Source of the DNA: Candidatus Methanomethylophilaceae archaeon
Lineage (GTDB): Archaea > Thermoplasmatota > Thermoplasmata > Methanomassiliicoccales > Methanomethylophilaceae
DNA: 64,000 bases
NCBI GenBank assembly: GCA_017524805.1
Contig: JAFXUX010000030.1
Location: forward strand, 37,984 to 101,983
Reading direction: 5' to 3'
Shown here: in pieces, positions 15,972-24,438 of the stretch
Numbering within the stretch: the stretch's first letter is position 1
How the letters are laid out: each line of letters begins with the position of its first letter
Position numbers and translations under genes: made by a program
The notes under the pieces: generated by a model
Database searches by the model: none
What the model saw: the letters and a program-made list of their open reading frames with translations, nothing else
Told to the model about the DNA's origin: nothing

Positions 15972-17130
15972 CGGAATCTCTCCCAACCTTCTTGGAGCCT
16001 GAGATCTTCCTTCTGCTCTTTCTCTTCTCCTTCCTGCGCTTCTTGACCGTGCGGTTGGTGATTCCGCTGGAGACCAGCCATATAGCCACGCCCAGAACCG
16101 CCTCTATCATTCCCAAGGCGATGGTGTCCTGGAAACTGATGTATGTCAGAGCGATGTCGAACATGCCCGTGACGAGGAAGCAGCATGCCGCGAGCGTAAC
16201 GCAATACATCACGTTGAGAGTGTTGAATCTTTTGGATTCCTGGTAATCCACCACTATTTTACCTGTGAAGTAAAGCATGAGGGCGATGCCGATCGGCCAA
16301 GCCATGGATTGGAGGAAGAACGCCAAACTCGCAGTCAAGTTGGGGAAATAAAGCGAGGTCGTGTCAAGATAGGCCCATATGGCCGACATGATAATGGTGA
16401 AAGCCGAAAGTATCAGGAAAATCAGCTGGGTAGATTGCTTGAATACGTTGTCGTAGATGTATGTCTTGAATTTGGACGCTTTGTTCCAGACGTCATACCC
16501 ATAAAGCAAGAGGACCAGACCTATGCTGAAGACGCAGAGGCTCCCGGACATCTTCAGCAGATACGAAGCATCCCCGTCCCCCAGATACATAAGCAGATTG
16601 GGTATGATGAAGAACAAAGAGATCAACATCACCAGCATGCCTATGGGCGCGATGAAGCGCTTCCTTTTGCCTGGGTCGGCCAGCATCCTTGATATTATGT
16701 AGAAGGAGCCTTCGATGCCCGGAACCTGCCTGATATAGACTTTGCGGACGGAATCGACGCGTGCTCTGGACGATATTATAGGGTAGACATACTCGTCTTC
16801 GGCGCCGTCGCCGACCAGAACGATCCCGTCGGGGTTGACACGCTCCAGAATCGATTCGAATTCCTTCACGAGGCGCTCGTCAGATCTGTGGCCGACTGTC
16901 TCGTCCCCGCATATGAGCGCGACTTCTGCGTCGCCGCCATCGTCGCGGATTTCCAGGCATACCTTTATCGCGGCATAGAGGGCGTTGGTGTCTGAATCTT
17001 CTGGGTCCGCGATACCCAATGCGGCGGCGGCTTCTTTGCACCTGTTGATGCCGACTACGGGCGTTTGGACCTTCCCCTTTCCGCCGAAGTCGTTGTCCCT
17101 GTCCACCGCAAGAACCAGAACCTTCCTCAT
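15958..17130 (-). CDS. DUF373 family membrane protein
   Basis: A 390-residue archaeal protein of unknown function. The N-terminal soluble part (about 1-140) starts MRKVLVLAVDRDNDFGGKG and contains ALICGDETVGHRSDERL and GIVLVGDGAEDEYVYPII, typical of DUF373. The C-terminal half carries about seven membrane spans, ending in a Lys/Arg-rich tail. It precedes mptE with a 14-bp overlap. No catalytic motif is evident. Confidence 0.85.
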   Translation of the reverse strand: MRKVLVLAVDRDNDFGGKGKVQTPVVGINRCKEAAAALGIADPEDSDTNALYAAIKVCLEIRDDGGDAEVALICGDETVGHRSDERLVKEFESILERVNPDGIVLVGDGAEDEYVYPIISSRARVDSVRKVYIRQVPGIEGSFYIISRMLADPGKRKRFIAPIGMLVMLISLFFIIPNLLMYLGDGDASYLLKMSGSLCVFSIGLVLLLYGYDVWNKASKFKTYIYDNVFKQSTQLIFLILSAFTIIMSAIWAYLDTTSLYFPNLTASLAFFLQSMAWPIGIALMLYFTGKIVVDYQESKRFNTLNVMYCVTLAACCFLVTGMFDIALTYISFQDTIALGMIEAVLGVAIWLVSSGITNRTVKKRRKEKRKSRRKISGSKKVGRDSDAIL

Positions 17131-17225
17131 AACAACGCGAATGTGGTTTGGATTATTATTGATAGCGATGGATGCTATCGAACCGGGCGGTAAGAGTTAT
17201 TAAGGGAACCCAATGATTAGGCCCC

Positions 17226-17867
17226 ATGCGTATCAGATGGCACGGGCATGCCTGCTTTGAGTTGGGGGATGCCGAGCGTACGATAATCATAGACCCGCAC
17301 GATGGGCGTTCCCTTGGCATAAAGCCTCCGGCGGCATCCGCCGATGTAGTTCTGATGACGCACGACCATTACGATCATAGGGCAGCCTGGATAATCGGCG
17401 GGAAACATACCGATATAATGGCCAAAGAAGGCATTTTTGAAGCCAGAGGCATGGAATTTGAGGGCCTGAAGACCTACCACGACACCTCTCAGGGCAGCGA
17501 AAGAGGCATCAACATGATGTATCTGTTCGAGATGGAAGGCCTCAGAATCTGCCATTGCGGCGATCTGGGCTGCATCCCGGACGACAGCGTCTTATCCAAG
17601 ATCAAAGGCGCCGACATATTGATGGTTCCGACCGGCGAGGTCTTCACGATGGTCCTGCCTGAGGTCCGCAGATTCATAGAGATCGTGAACCCCAACATAA
17701 TAATCCCCATGCATTACAGGGTCGGAGGGCTGACGCTGCCGATCACTCCGCTTGACGATTTCTTGGAGATGATGCCCGAGGATTACGTCGACTATGTCGG
17801 CAACGAGATAGACGTCGCCTCCGACGACCTGACTGAAATGAAGGAATGCTGGGTCTTCGACCGCTGA
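17226..17867 (+). CDS. Metallo-beta-lactamase fold hydrolase (UPF0173-like)
   Basis: A 213-residue metal-dependent hydrolase. The metal-binding motif is LMTHDHYDHRA, with further ligands in RICHCGDLG and the late PMHYR. The small compact form starting MRIRWHGHACFEL resembles the UPF0173 family, which is broadly spread and has no firmly known substrate. The gene stands alone between divergent DUF373 and convergent aIF6 genes; the short A-rich and GGAT/ATCC-rich sequence after the stop probably ends both transcripts. Confidence 0.88.
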   Translation: MRIRWHGHACFELGDAERTIIIDPHDGRSLGIKPPAASADVVLMTHDHYDHRAAWIIGGKHTDIMAKEGIFEARGMEFEGLKTYHDTSQGSERGINMMYLFEMEGLRICHCGDLGCIPDDSVLSKIKGADILMVPTGEVFTMVLPEVRRFIEIVNPNIIIPMHYRVGGLTLPITPLDDFLEMMPEDYVDYVGNEIDVASDDLTEMKECWVFDR

Positions 17868-17901
17868 AAAAAGAAAAGGATGGGCCCTTCCGAGCCGATC
17901 C

Positions 17902-18561
17902 TCAGTACAGGACGAGCCCGTCCTCGATTTTCCCCAGCTCGATAGGCGTGGAGTCATCGCCGACGACGGCGCCGTTGGAATTGGCGACAAGCCCGGCCCC
18001 GACCATCCGCGAGCCGCGGTTAACCGAAGCTCTGAGAGGTTCCACCTTCAGGACGTCGGCTATGAGAGCCAGATCGTCGTCGGAAGCGTCGGCGTGGCAG
18101 ACGCATCCCTTGTTGGTGGCGACGCATACGGATCCCACCGTGTCGCATCCCGCGATGGCGGACCTGACGCATTCGACCCCGAGGAAATCTTCCAGCGACC
18201 TTACGGTTTCGTCGGAATATCCGGGATGCACGATTGCCCCTTTGTCGTTGACGAGTATGTTGTTTCCCGCGGCGTTGAGGGCTTCTGACAGCTTCATGCA
18301 GGGAATCTGCGAAACCATCCTGCTGAACTCATCCTCTTCTACGAGCCCGGTGACCACCGCCCCGTTGGAATTCATTGCGACCAGAGAGCCGACGACGTAC
18401 GAACCCGAGACCGTCAAAGTCACGGTGCGCACGCCGAGGGCCTCTTCGATGTCCCTCAAGAATTCGGGCGACGAATTCTCGGCGACGAAAGAGAGGCTCT
18501 CGTTGGCCGACGCGAACACGCCTATGTTGGGATTGCCGCCGCAGCGCGAGAGCCTCATCAT
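17902..18561 (-). CDS. Translation initiation factor 6
   Basis: aIF6 binds the large ribosomal subunit and prevents premature joining. The 219-residue protein shows the five-fold repeated pseudo-symmetric core, each copy with a GS.V/NS.G/GA.V pattern (for example GSLVAMNSNGAVV, GAGLVANSNGAVVGDD). The start is MM at 18558-18561, five bases after the L31e stop. It closes the ribosomal operon, as often seen in archaea. Confidence 0.95.
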   Translation of the reverse strand: MMRLSRCGGNPNIGVFASANESLSFVAENSSPEFLRDIEEALGVRTVTLTVSGSYVVGSLVAMNSNGAVVTGLVEEDEFSRMVSQIPCMKLSEALNAAGNNILVNDKGAIVHPGYSDETVRSLEDFLGVECVRSAIAGCDTVGSVCVATNKGCVCHADASDDDLALIADVLKVEPLRASVNRGSRMVGAGLVANSNGAVVGDDSTPIELGKIEDGLVLY

Positions 18562-18566
18562 ATAGA

Positions 18567-18830
18567 TCACTCGGTAAGGGAAACTTCGACAAGTCCGTCG
18601 TCGTATTTGACGGCCTTGACGGTGATCTTGGAAGGGGGGTTGCGAATTCCGTTCTCCCAAAGCTTCTCGTTGACGCTGGCGTCGATCCAAACTTTGTCTT
18701 CGCCGGTCTTCATGTGCCTGGCGATGAAAGTCCTGACCTCTTTGACGGCGCGGTTGGTCCTGCGGGTGCGGGGAGCCATCTTGGCCTTCCTCAGAGGGAC
18801 GACGATCTTCCTCTCGATCTCATCTGCCAT
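18567..18830 (-). CDS. 50S ribosomal protein L31e
   Basis: An 87-residue protein of the archaeal/eukaryotic L31e family, starting MADEIERKIVVPLRKAK. The family core KMAPRTRRTNRAVKEVR and VWIDASVNEKLWENG is intact. The ATG at 18830 is chosen over an in-frame one three codons upstream because it matches the family N-terminus and leaves a five-base gap after L39e. Confidence 0.96.
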   Translation of the reverse strand: MADEIERKIVVPLRKAKMAPRTRRTNRAVKEVRTFIARHMKTGEDKVWIDASVNEKLWENGIRNPPSKITVKAVKYDDGLVEVSLTE

Positions 18831-18835
18831 TGGAA

Positions 18836-18991
18836 TCACTCCTTAAGTTTGCTCATGCGCCACGACCTTCTCTTGGGGTGGCGGAGGAACTGCCTGTTCG
18901 TTCTCATCATGACCCAAGCGGGAACGCGGCGGTTCTGCTTGATCTTCTTGTTAAGCCTTGTCTTCATCGCGGGGGGCTTTGTGCTTGACAT
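18836..18991 (-). CDS. 50S ribosomal protein L39e
   Basis: A 51-residue very basic protein. It begins [20 protein letters not shown], continues [11 protein letters not shown], and ends in the RHPKRRSWR... tail that lines the exit tunnel. It sits between PDCD5 and L31e, as in many archaea, with gaps of only a few bases. Confidence 0.95.
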   Translation of the reverse strand: MSSTKPPAMKTRLNKKIKQNRRVPAWVMMRTNRQFLRHPKRRSWRMSKLKE

Positions 18992-18993
18992 GA

Positions 18994-19323
18994 TTATCTC
19001 CTCTCTATGGTGATCTCCCTCTTCTGGGGAATGATCTGCGCAAGGATGTTCTTCAGCATGGCGTCGTCTATGACACCCCTGAGTCTTCCGCTCTGTGCGA
19101 GCTGGATAAGCTGCATCTCAACCGACTCTGCCAACTGGGGGTTGGCAAGCCTGATGTTCGCGAGCCTGTCTCTGGCTTCGGGGGACAAAATCTGCCTCAA
19201 TACAGATTGCCTCTGCGTCTCGGCTCTTTTGGCCTGCTCCTCTTGGGCGGCCTGACTCTGGGCCTGCTGCTGCAGTTCCATGAGCCTTTTCTGTCTGAGC
19301 GCTGCCAATTCAGGGTCATCCAT
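18994..19323 (-). CDS. PDCD5-family DNA-binding protein
   Basis: A 109-residue small helical protein of the archaeal PDCD5/TFAR19 family. The N-terminal acidic/Gln-rich helix ([19 protein letters not shown]) is followed by the compact core [18 protein letters not shown] and the basic tail [13 protein letters not shown]. It is conserved next to S19e in archaea. Its molecular role is unclear beyond nucleic-acid binding. Confidence 0.93.
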   Translation of the reverse strand: MDDPELAALRQKRLMELQQQAQSQAAQEEQAKRAETQRQSVLRQILSPEARDRLANIRLANPQLAESVEMQLIQLAQSGRLRGVIDDAMLKNILAQIIPQKREITIERR

Positions 19324-19336
19324 GCCGATACCTCCC

Positions 19337-19765
19337 TCAGGCTGTCATCTCGTCGTAAACCTCTTTCGCGGCATTGTCCAGTAAGGACTGCCCGGAGGGG
19401 CTGATTGAGCGACCTTCCTTCTCTTTCGAAACGAGGAATCCCGCCGCCTCGAGCTGCTGCATGCATTTTCTGGCGATGTTGCGGCTTCCTTTGACGGCCT
19501 TGTTGGGCATAGAACCTTTGTCGGCGTATCCGCCGTATTCGGCCGCGAGCTTGGAGGATCCCATCGGACCTTTCACATAGAGTTTCCTCAGGATAGATGC
19601 GGCCCTAGTGTACCACCAGTCGTCCTGGGACGGGGCTCTCTCAGTGTGCCTGCCAGTCTTAGCGAACTCTGCCCACTCAGGGGGAACGATGTTGGAGTTC
19701 TCCTTGAGCTTCTGGGCCGTCCTGAGTATGAGCTGTTCGGCAGGAACATCGTAGACGGTTACCAT
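19337..19765 (-). CDS. 30S ribosomal protein S19e
   Basis: A 142-residue winged-helix ribosomal protein. The start MVTVYDVPAEQLILRTAQKL and the segment RAPSQDDWWYTRAASILRKL are diagnostic. I take the ATG at 19765; longer in-frame extensions cross the promoter, a TATA box TTATATATC (minus strand, near 19819-19828) about 55 bp upstream. It heads the S19e-PDCD5-L39e-L31e-aIF6 operon. Confidence 0.95.
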   Translation of the reverse strand: MVTVYDVPAEQLILRTAQKLKENSNIVPPEWAEFAKTGRHTERAPSQDDWWYTRAASILRKLYVKGPMGSSKLAAEYGGYADKGSMPNKAVKGSRNIARKCMQQLEAAGFLVSKEKEGRSISPSGQSLLDNAAKEVYDEMTA

Positions 19766-19961
19766 TTTAATACCTCTGATTGCCGTGTGGGGCAATATCA
19801 AGGGTGTATTCTGGAATTGATATATAAGCGTTGCTAGAAATAGCATATTACTGATAATCCTGCTCCGCACGTTCGGCACCAGCCCCCGTACGGCCTGGAG
19901 ATGCAACACCCCCCACGGCAAAGAATGAACAACCGTCATCCTTTGATATCCGTGCTTCTGA

Positions 19962-20012
19962 CAATCTATTGCCTATATTTAATGGGTTCTCTTAGGTCAG
20001 TTGACAATAGAT
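19962..20012 (+). promoter_or_regulatory. Promoter with inverted repeat flanking the TATA box
   Basis: The TATA-like CCTATATTTAATGG (about 19972-19985) is bracketed by ATCTATTG (19964-19971) and CAATAGAT (20005-20012), an eight-base inverted repeat about 40 bp apart centre to centre. It lies upstream of the zinc-ribbon gene at 20040, which has a GGAGGGATT ribosome site. The rest of the 19766-20039 gap shows only the S19e promoter. Confidence 0.35.
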
Positions 20013-20039
20013 AAATATCGTATAGATTTTGGAGGGATT

Positions 20040-20558
20040 ATGGCTATCGACAACTCATTCTGCACGCATTGCGGGGCTGTGATACCGGAAGGGTCCAAGT
20101 TCTGCCCCGATTGCGGGACGTCGATCGACGGGTCTGAGAATCCTTACGCGCATGAAAGCCATCAAAGCACCCCTGGCGGGCTCGACAGCACGCGCATCCT
20201 TATTCTCATATACGGAGTCATCGCGACCATATTCGGGCTGCTGGCCGTTTTGGGGTCGATGATGCTGACTTCCGAGATGTGGGAGCAGGCGATGGAAATG
20301 TACGGCACGACATTCGACATGGATCTGGATGCTCTGAAGATGTCTGCGCTCATAGAGGGCATCATAATCATCGCCAGCGGCATCTGCGCCATCCTGTCAT
20401 CCTATTGCATCAAGAACGGGAATGTCTATCCTGCCGCGATGATCCTTTGCCTTATCGCTTCGGCGCTTTCTCTGGTGCTTTTCCCCTTGGGATTAATCAC
20501 ATTGGCAGTGGGATTGTACATGACATACCGCATCTACTCCTTCAGAGGGGCTTATTGA
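20040..20558 (+). CDS. Zinc-ribbon membrane protein
   Basis: A 172-residue protein. The ATG at 20040 follows GGAGGGATT. One zinc ribbon (CTHC near residue 8, CPDC near 23) is followed by a polar linker and about four hydrophobic segments (about 55-170). Similar to the other zinc-ribbon membrane proteins in this window in plan but not obviously in sequence. Function unknown. Confidence 0.75.
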   Translation: MAIDNSFCTHCGAVIPEGSKFCPDCGTSIDGSENPYAHESHQSTPGGLDSTRILILIYGVIATIFGLLAVLGSMMLTSEMWEQAMEMYGTTFDMDLDALKMSALIEGIIIIASGICAILSSYCIKNGNVYPAAMILCLIASALSLVLFPLGLITLAVGLYMTYRIYSFRGAY

Positions 20559-20618
20559 GGGCGTTCCCGCTGCGGACCCCTCATAATCTCTTTTATCTAG
20601 ATTGACATCGCCTTCTCC

Positions 20619-21173
20619 GTGAGATACATCGTTGCCGTCAGCGGCGCATCCGGATCGCTCTACGCCCTCCGCCTCATGGAAACTCTGGACGGAGAGAAAG
20701 ATCTCATCGTTTCTGAGACGGCCAAAGCGATTTTCCCCGCCGAAACCGGGATGGAAGCGTCGATTCTGAGCGGGCATGCCGCCAACACATATTCAGACGG
20801 CGATCTGTTCGCTCCACCGGCTTCAGGAAGCTGCCGCTACGACGCCATGATCGTCGCTCCGTGCAGCGAATCGACGGTAGCCAAAATTGCGAACGGGATA
20901 GCTGACACCCTCATCACCAGAGCGGCTTCGGTATCCATCAAAGAGGGCAGAAAACTGATTCTTATGGTCAGAGAATCTCCAAAAAGCGCCATAATGCTGG
21001 AGAATGAGCTGAAATTGGCCAGGCTGGGAGTGGTCATAATGGATGCGAACCCGGGATTCTATCCGAAACCGGAGACCGTTTCCGATATAGTGGACATAGT
21101 GGTCGGCAGATGCCTCGACCAAATTGGCGCAGAGCATAATCTGTATAGAAGATGGGATAAAATTATAAAATAA
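20619..21173 (+). CDS. ubiX: UbiX-type flavin prenyltransferase
   Basis: Makes prenylated FMN, the cofactor of UbiD-type decarboxylases. The 184-residue flavoprotein fold is clear: VAVSGASGSLYALRLME binds the flavin phosphate, and the segment APCSESTVAKIANGIADTL with LITRAASVSIKEGRKLIL follows. The start is GTG at 20619 (MRYIVAVSG). No ubiD partner is in the window. It is preceded by a T-rich tract after the zinc-ribbon gene. Confidence 0.92.
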   Translation: MRYIVAVSGASGSLYALRLMETLDGEKDLIVSETAKAIFPAETGMEASILSGHAANTYSDGDLFAPPASGSCRYDAMIVAPCSESTVAKIANGIADTLITRAASVSIKEGRKLILMVRESPKSAIMLENELKLARLGVVIMDANPGFYPKPETVSDIVDIVVGRCLDQIGAEHNLYRRWDKIIK

Positions 21174-21243
21174 ATGATATTTTTATCCTCCAATTATTTT
21201 AGATTGTTTTATATCCTCATATGAGAATCGAAAAATGATTCCC

Positions 21244-21618
21244 ATGGGAAAATTCGTCATCAAGAAATCCAAAAACGATGGGTTCGTGTTCAACCTGGTC
21301 GCCGGGAACGGGCAGGTCATCTGCACGTCGCAGGTATATGCATCGATCCCGTCCGCGAAGAAAGGGATCGAATCTATCAGAAAAAACTTAGGCTCTGAGA
21401 TAGAGGACCAAACTTCCAAAGGTTTTGAGGCTAAGAAATATCCGAAATGGGAAATTTATGCCGACAAAGCGGGAGAGTTCAGATTCAGGCTCTGCGCCAA
21501 GAATGGGCAGCCCATACTCGCCAGCCAAGGGTACAAAGCCCTTGCCAGCGCCAAGAACGGCATAGAATCCATCCGCAGAAACGCTCCGGACGCGGAAATA
21601 GTCGAGAACCTCGGATGA
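21244..21618 (+). CDS. DUF1508 (YegP-like) tandem-domain protein
   Basis: A 124-residue protein with two DUF1508 repeats: the first GKFVIKKSKNDGFVFNLVAG...SIPSAKKGIESIRKN, the second WEIYADKAGEFRFRLCAKNGQ...SAKNGIESIRRN. The family is a small beta-rich domain of unknown function, often duplicated. A TATA box (TTTTATATCC, about 21207-21216) lies roughly 28 bp upstream, so translation is probably nearly leaderless; an ATG nine bases earlier is an equal alternative. Confidence 0.85.
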   Translation: MGKFVIKKSKNDGFVFNLVAGNGQVICTSQVYASIPSAKKGIESIRKNLGSEIEDQTSKGFEAKKYPKWEIYADKAGEFRFRLCAKNGQPILASQGYKALASAKNGIESIRRNAPDAEIVENLG

Positions 21619-21764
21619 TCGCTTGGGGCAGGACCCCGCAAACCGCTTATCAATTCTTTCGTCCAAAGAGATGGTAAACCAATCTCGATGATATTCTACG
21701 ATGAAAAATGGCTGTAATTTGAGATACTTTTAATTCCGAGTCGGGAATTGCCGTCAGGTTTGAA

Positions 21765-23102
21765 ATGGCAAGCATCTCCCAGCGCTTGGAATCCCTTCCA
21801 ATGACCCGCACGTCATGGATCATCCTGCTGATCATAGGCATCGGATGGATGTTCGACGCGATGGACCAGGGCATGGTAAGCGGCGTTTTGACCGCCATAG
21901 GCAATGATTGGGGCCTCTCAGCCTACGAAAAAAGCTGGCTCATGAGCTCGGGGACATTCGGAATGATTCTGGGCGCCGCCCTCTCAGGCAACATCGCAGA
22001 CAGATGGGGCAGACGCAAAGTCATCACTATCACCCTTCTCCTTTATTCGATAGGAAGCGCTCTGTGCGGCCTCTGCACCGAGTACTGGATGCTGATCGTA
22101 TGCCGCTTCATAACGGGATTCGGCCTGGGCGGAGAGCTCCCGACCGCTTCGGCTTACATAACGGAGATGTCCCCCGCCCGCTGCCGCGGAAGGAACGTCG
22201 TATTGCTGGAGAGCTTCTGGGCATGGGGATGGATCGCAGCCAATCTGGTCGCTTTCCTTGTCATCCCGCCGTATGGATGGCGCATAGCATTCTTCGTCGG
22301 AGCTCTGCCCGCTCTGTTCGCGGCCGTGCTGAGATACGCTGTTCCAGAATCCCCCAGATATCTGGAGATCAAAGGGCGCCATTCCGAAGCCAACGATATA
22401 GTCGCCAAACTCGAGAAGGAGGCTGGCGTGAAAACTGTGGACGCGGGCCCCGAAGATCTCGCGGAGAAAAAGATGGGATGGGCGGATTCCTTCAGACTGC
22501 TCTGGAGCCGCGGGAATCTCCGCAGCACCGCCGTCCTCTGGGTTATCTGGTTCGGGATCAACTTCGGCTATTACGGATTCGTCCTTTGGACGCCTTCCCT
22601 GCTGGTCGAAAGGGGCTTCGACATGGTCAGAAGCCTGGGATTCACCCTTATCATGTGCATCGCACAGCTTCCGGGCTATTTCAGCGCTGCATACCTCGTG
22701 GAACGCGTCGGACGCAAGCCCATCATGATCGTGTATTTCCTGGGTACGGCTCTGGCGTCATGGCTGTTCGGGCACGCCGGATCGGAAGATGCCGTCCTAG
22801 CCTCAGGCTGCCTGCTGTATTTCTTCGCCCTCGGGGCGTGGGGATGCGTATACTCGTACACGCCGGAGGTCTATCCCACCGACGTCCGCGCATCAGGATC
22901 CGGATGGGCATCTGCTTTCGGCCGCGTCGGTGCGTTCATTGCACCGTTCATAGTTCCGGCGCTGTATGGGCTGTACGATAAGGACGTCGGTTTCATGATG
23001 GTATTCGCGGTCCTCACCGCATGCTTCATCGCCGTAGCCGTCGTCGTCGCCATATTCGGCAGAGAAACGAAGAATTCGGACCTCGCAGACATTTCCGGAT
23101 GA
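21765..23102 (+). CDS. Major facilitator superfamily transporter (sugar/aromatic-acid type)
   Basis: A 445-residue 12-span carrier. The loop-2/3 motif is GNIADRWGRRKV, the loop-8/9 counterpart is YLVERVGRKPI, and TPEVYPTDVRASGSGWASAFGR in the second half is typical of the sugar/metabolite:H+ branch (SV2/AAHS-like). Substrate cannot be assigned. A TATA-like tract precedes it, and a G/C hairpin terminator follows. Confidence 0.9.
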   Translation: MASISQRLESLPMTRTSWIILLIIGIGWMFDAMDQGMVSGVLTAIGNDWGLSAYEKSWLMSSGTFGMILGAALSGNIADRWGRRKVITITLLLYSIGSALCGLCTEYWMLIVCRFITGFGLGGELPTASAYITEMSPARCRGRNVVLLESFWAWGWIAANLVAFLVIPPYGWRIAFFVGALPALFAAVLRYAVPESPRYLEIKGRHSEANDIVAKLEKEAGVKTVDAGPEDLAEKKMGWADSFRLLWSRGNLRSTAVLWVIWFGINFGYYGFVLWTPSLLVERGFDMVRSLGFTLIMCIAQLPGYFSAAYLVERVGRKPIMIVYFLGTALASWLFGHAGSEDAVLASGCLLYFFALGAWGCVYSYTPEVYPTDVRASGSGWASAFGRVGAFIAPFIVPALYGLYDKDVGFMMVFAVLTACFIAVAVVVAIFGRETKNSDLADISG

Positions 23103-23110
23103 TTTTTCCC

Positions 23111-23128
23111 GCCCCCGATGGAGGGGGC
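23111..23128 (+). terminator. Hairpin terminator of the MFS gene
   Basis: GCCCCC and GGGGGC (23111-23116, 23123-23128) with a six-base loop, followed by CCATTTTTTAT. The T tract also contributes to the promoter of the next gene. Confidence 0.65.
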
Positions 23129-23205
23129 AACCATTTTTTATATCGCAATTTTTAAAGCGTAATGGGCTTACGGTCTTCAAAGCCTGTTCGGAGCCCAGAG
23201 TTCGC

Positions 23206-24390
23206 ATGCTATTCGACAGACATTCAGCCAAAAGATTCGAAGATCTCGTTCTTGAGAGCGGTTCTGACCCCGAGATGAGCAATGCCGCCGAGATCGGAAA
23301 GGTCATATACCAGCTGATCGAGGGCGAAGAGAAAGTGCGGATAGCGAAATACATCGGGGGCAAATCCTCGTGCGCCATACCAGACAGCATCTCCGTGGCG
23401 AAAAAACGGTATACGATAACCGAAATAGGCCAAAAAGCGTTTTCTGGATGCGCTTCCCTTTGCTCCATCGAGCTTCCCGATTCTATCGAGACCATTGAGA
23501 ACCTCGCTTTCGAGGGATGCACCGGCCTCAAAGAGATTGAGATCCCGAAAGGAATCAGAAACATACGCGGCGAAGCTTTCCGCGGCTGCTCCGGACTTGA
23601 AAAGGTCCGCATGAAGAACAGCCCCGAAGTAATTGGCAGATATGCTTTCGAAGGATGCACCAAACTGAAGGAGTTCGCCGTCGAAAAAGGGAAAGGAAGA
23701 TACGAATCCGATTCCTCAGGAATGCTTTATGACTCCGACATGGAGCGCCTTTTCCGCGTGCCTTACGCCATGGAAGGCGGCGTGAACGTGCCTCCCGGGG
23801 TCAAAGAGATTGCCGGAGGAGCTTTTTCTGGGTGCAGAAATGTCACCGGGATCAAAATACCGGATAGCGTCAGGAGAATAGGGGACAGGGCGTTCACCGG
23901 ATGCGGAAGGCTGGCTCTCCTCTACGTCGATCCGCGCAACGAACATTATCGCTCCGATCTCCAAGGGATTCTGTACGATTCTAAGGTAACAGAGGTCTTC
24001 AAAGCGCCCAACAGCATCGTCGGCGCGTTGGAGATCCCCGATACTGTCAAAACGATACACATGAACGCTTTTGAGGGATGCTCCAAACTCATCTCGGTCT
24101 CCATCCCCTGCTCGACGTCGTCCATCGAAGATTCGGCGTTCGAAGGGTGCTCTGGAATAAGAGTGGTATCGTTCGGGAACGGCGTCAAATCCATAGGGGA
24201 CAACGCTTTCAGAGGATGCTCGTCCATCACGACCGTGGAATTGCCGGAGACCGTAGAAGAGATAGGCCAAGGGGCTTTCTCAGGATGCTCGCGCCTATCC
24301 GCGGTGTCCATGCCTTTCGGCGTAGACGTCGGCAAAGAGGCGTTTCCCACGAATGTGGAGATGACTCTCGAACGATCGCTGCTTCCATAA
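23206..24390 (+). CDS. BspA-like leucine-rich-repeat protein (LRR_5)
   Basis: A 394-residue protein. After about 70 residues of its own, around ten 23-residue BspA-type repeats follow, with the pattern I...AF.GC..L..I.IP.....I (for example AFEGCTKLKEF, AFSGCRNVTGI). There is no signal peptide, although bacterial BspA relatives are surface proteins, so this copy seems cytoplasmic or exported by another route. It is followed in tandem by a second protein of the same type. Function unknown; protein binding is likely. Confidence 0.85.
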   Translation: MLFDRHSAKRFEDLVLESGSDPEMSNAAEIGKVIYQLIEGEEKVRIAKYIGGKSSCAIPDSISVAKKRYTITEIGQKAFSGCASLCSIELPDSIETIENLAFEGCTGLKEIEIPKGIRNIRGEAFRGCSGLEKVRMKNSPEVIGRYAFEGCTKLKEFAVEKGKGRYESDSSGMLYDSDMERLFRVPYAMEGGVNVPPGVKEIAGGAFSGCRNVTGIKIPDSVRRIGDRAFTGCGRLALLYVDPRNEHYRSDLQGILYDSKVTEVFKAPNSIVGALEIPDTVKTIHMNAFEGCSKLISVSIPCSTSSIEDSAFEGCSGIRVVSFGNGVKSIGDNAFRGCSSITTVELPETVEEIGQGAFSGCSRLSAVSMPFGVDVGKEAFPTNVEMTLERSLLP

Positions 24391-24438
24391 ACTTCTCGGA
24401 AGAGAAAGAACCTAAAATGTGATGGCGTTCACTGCGGC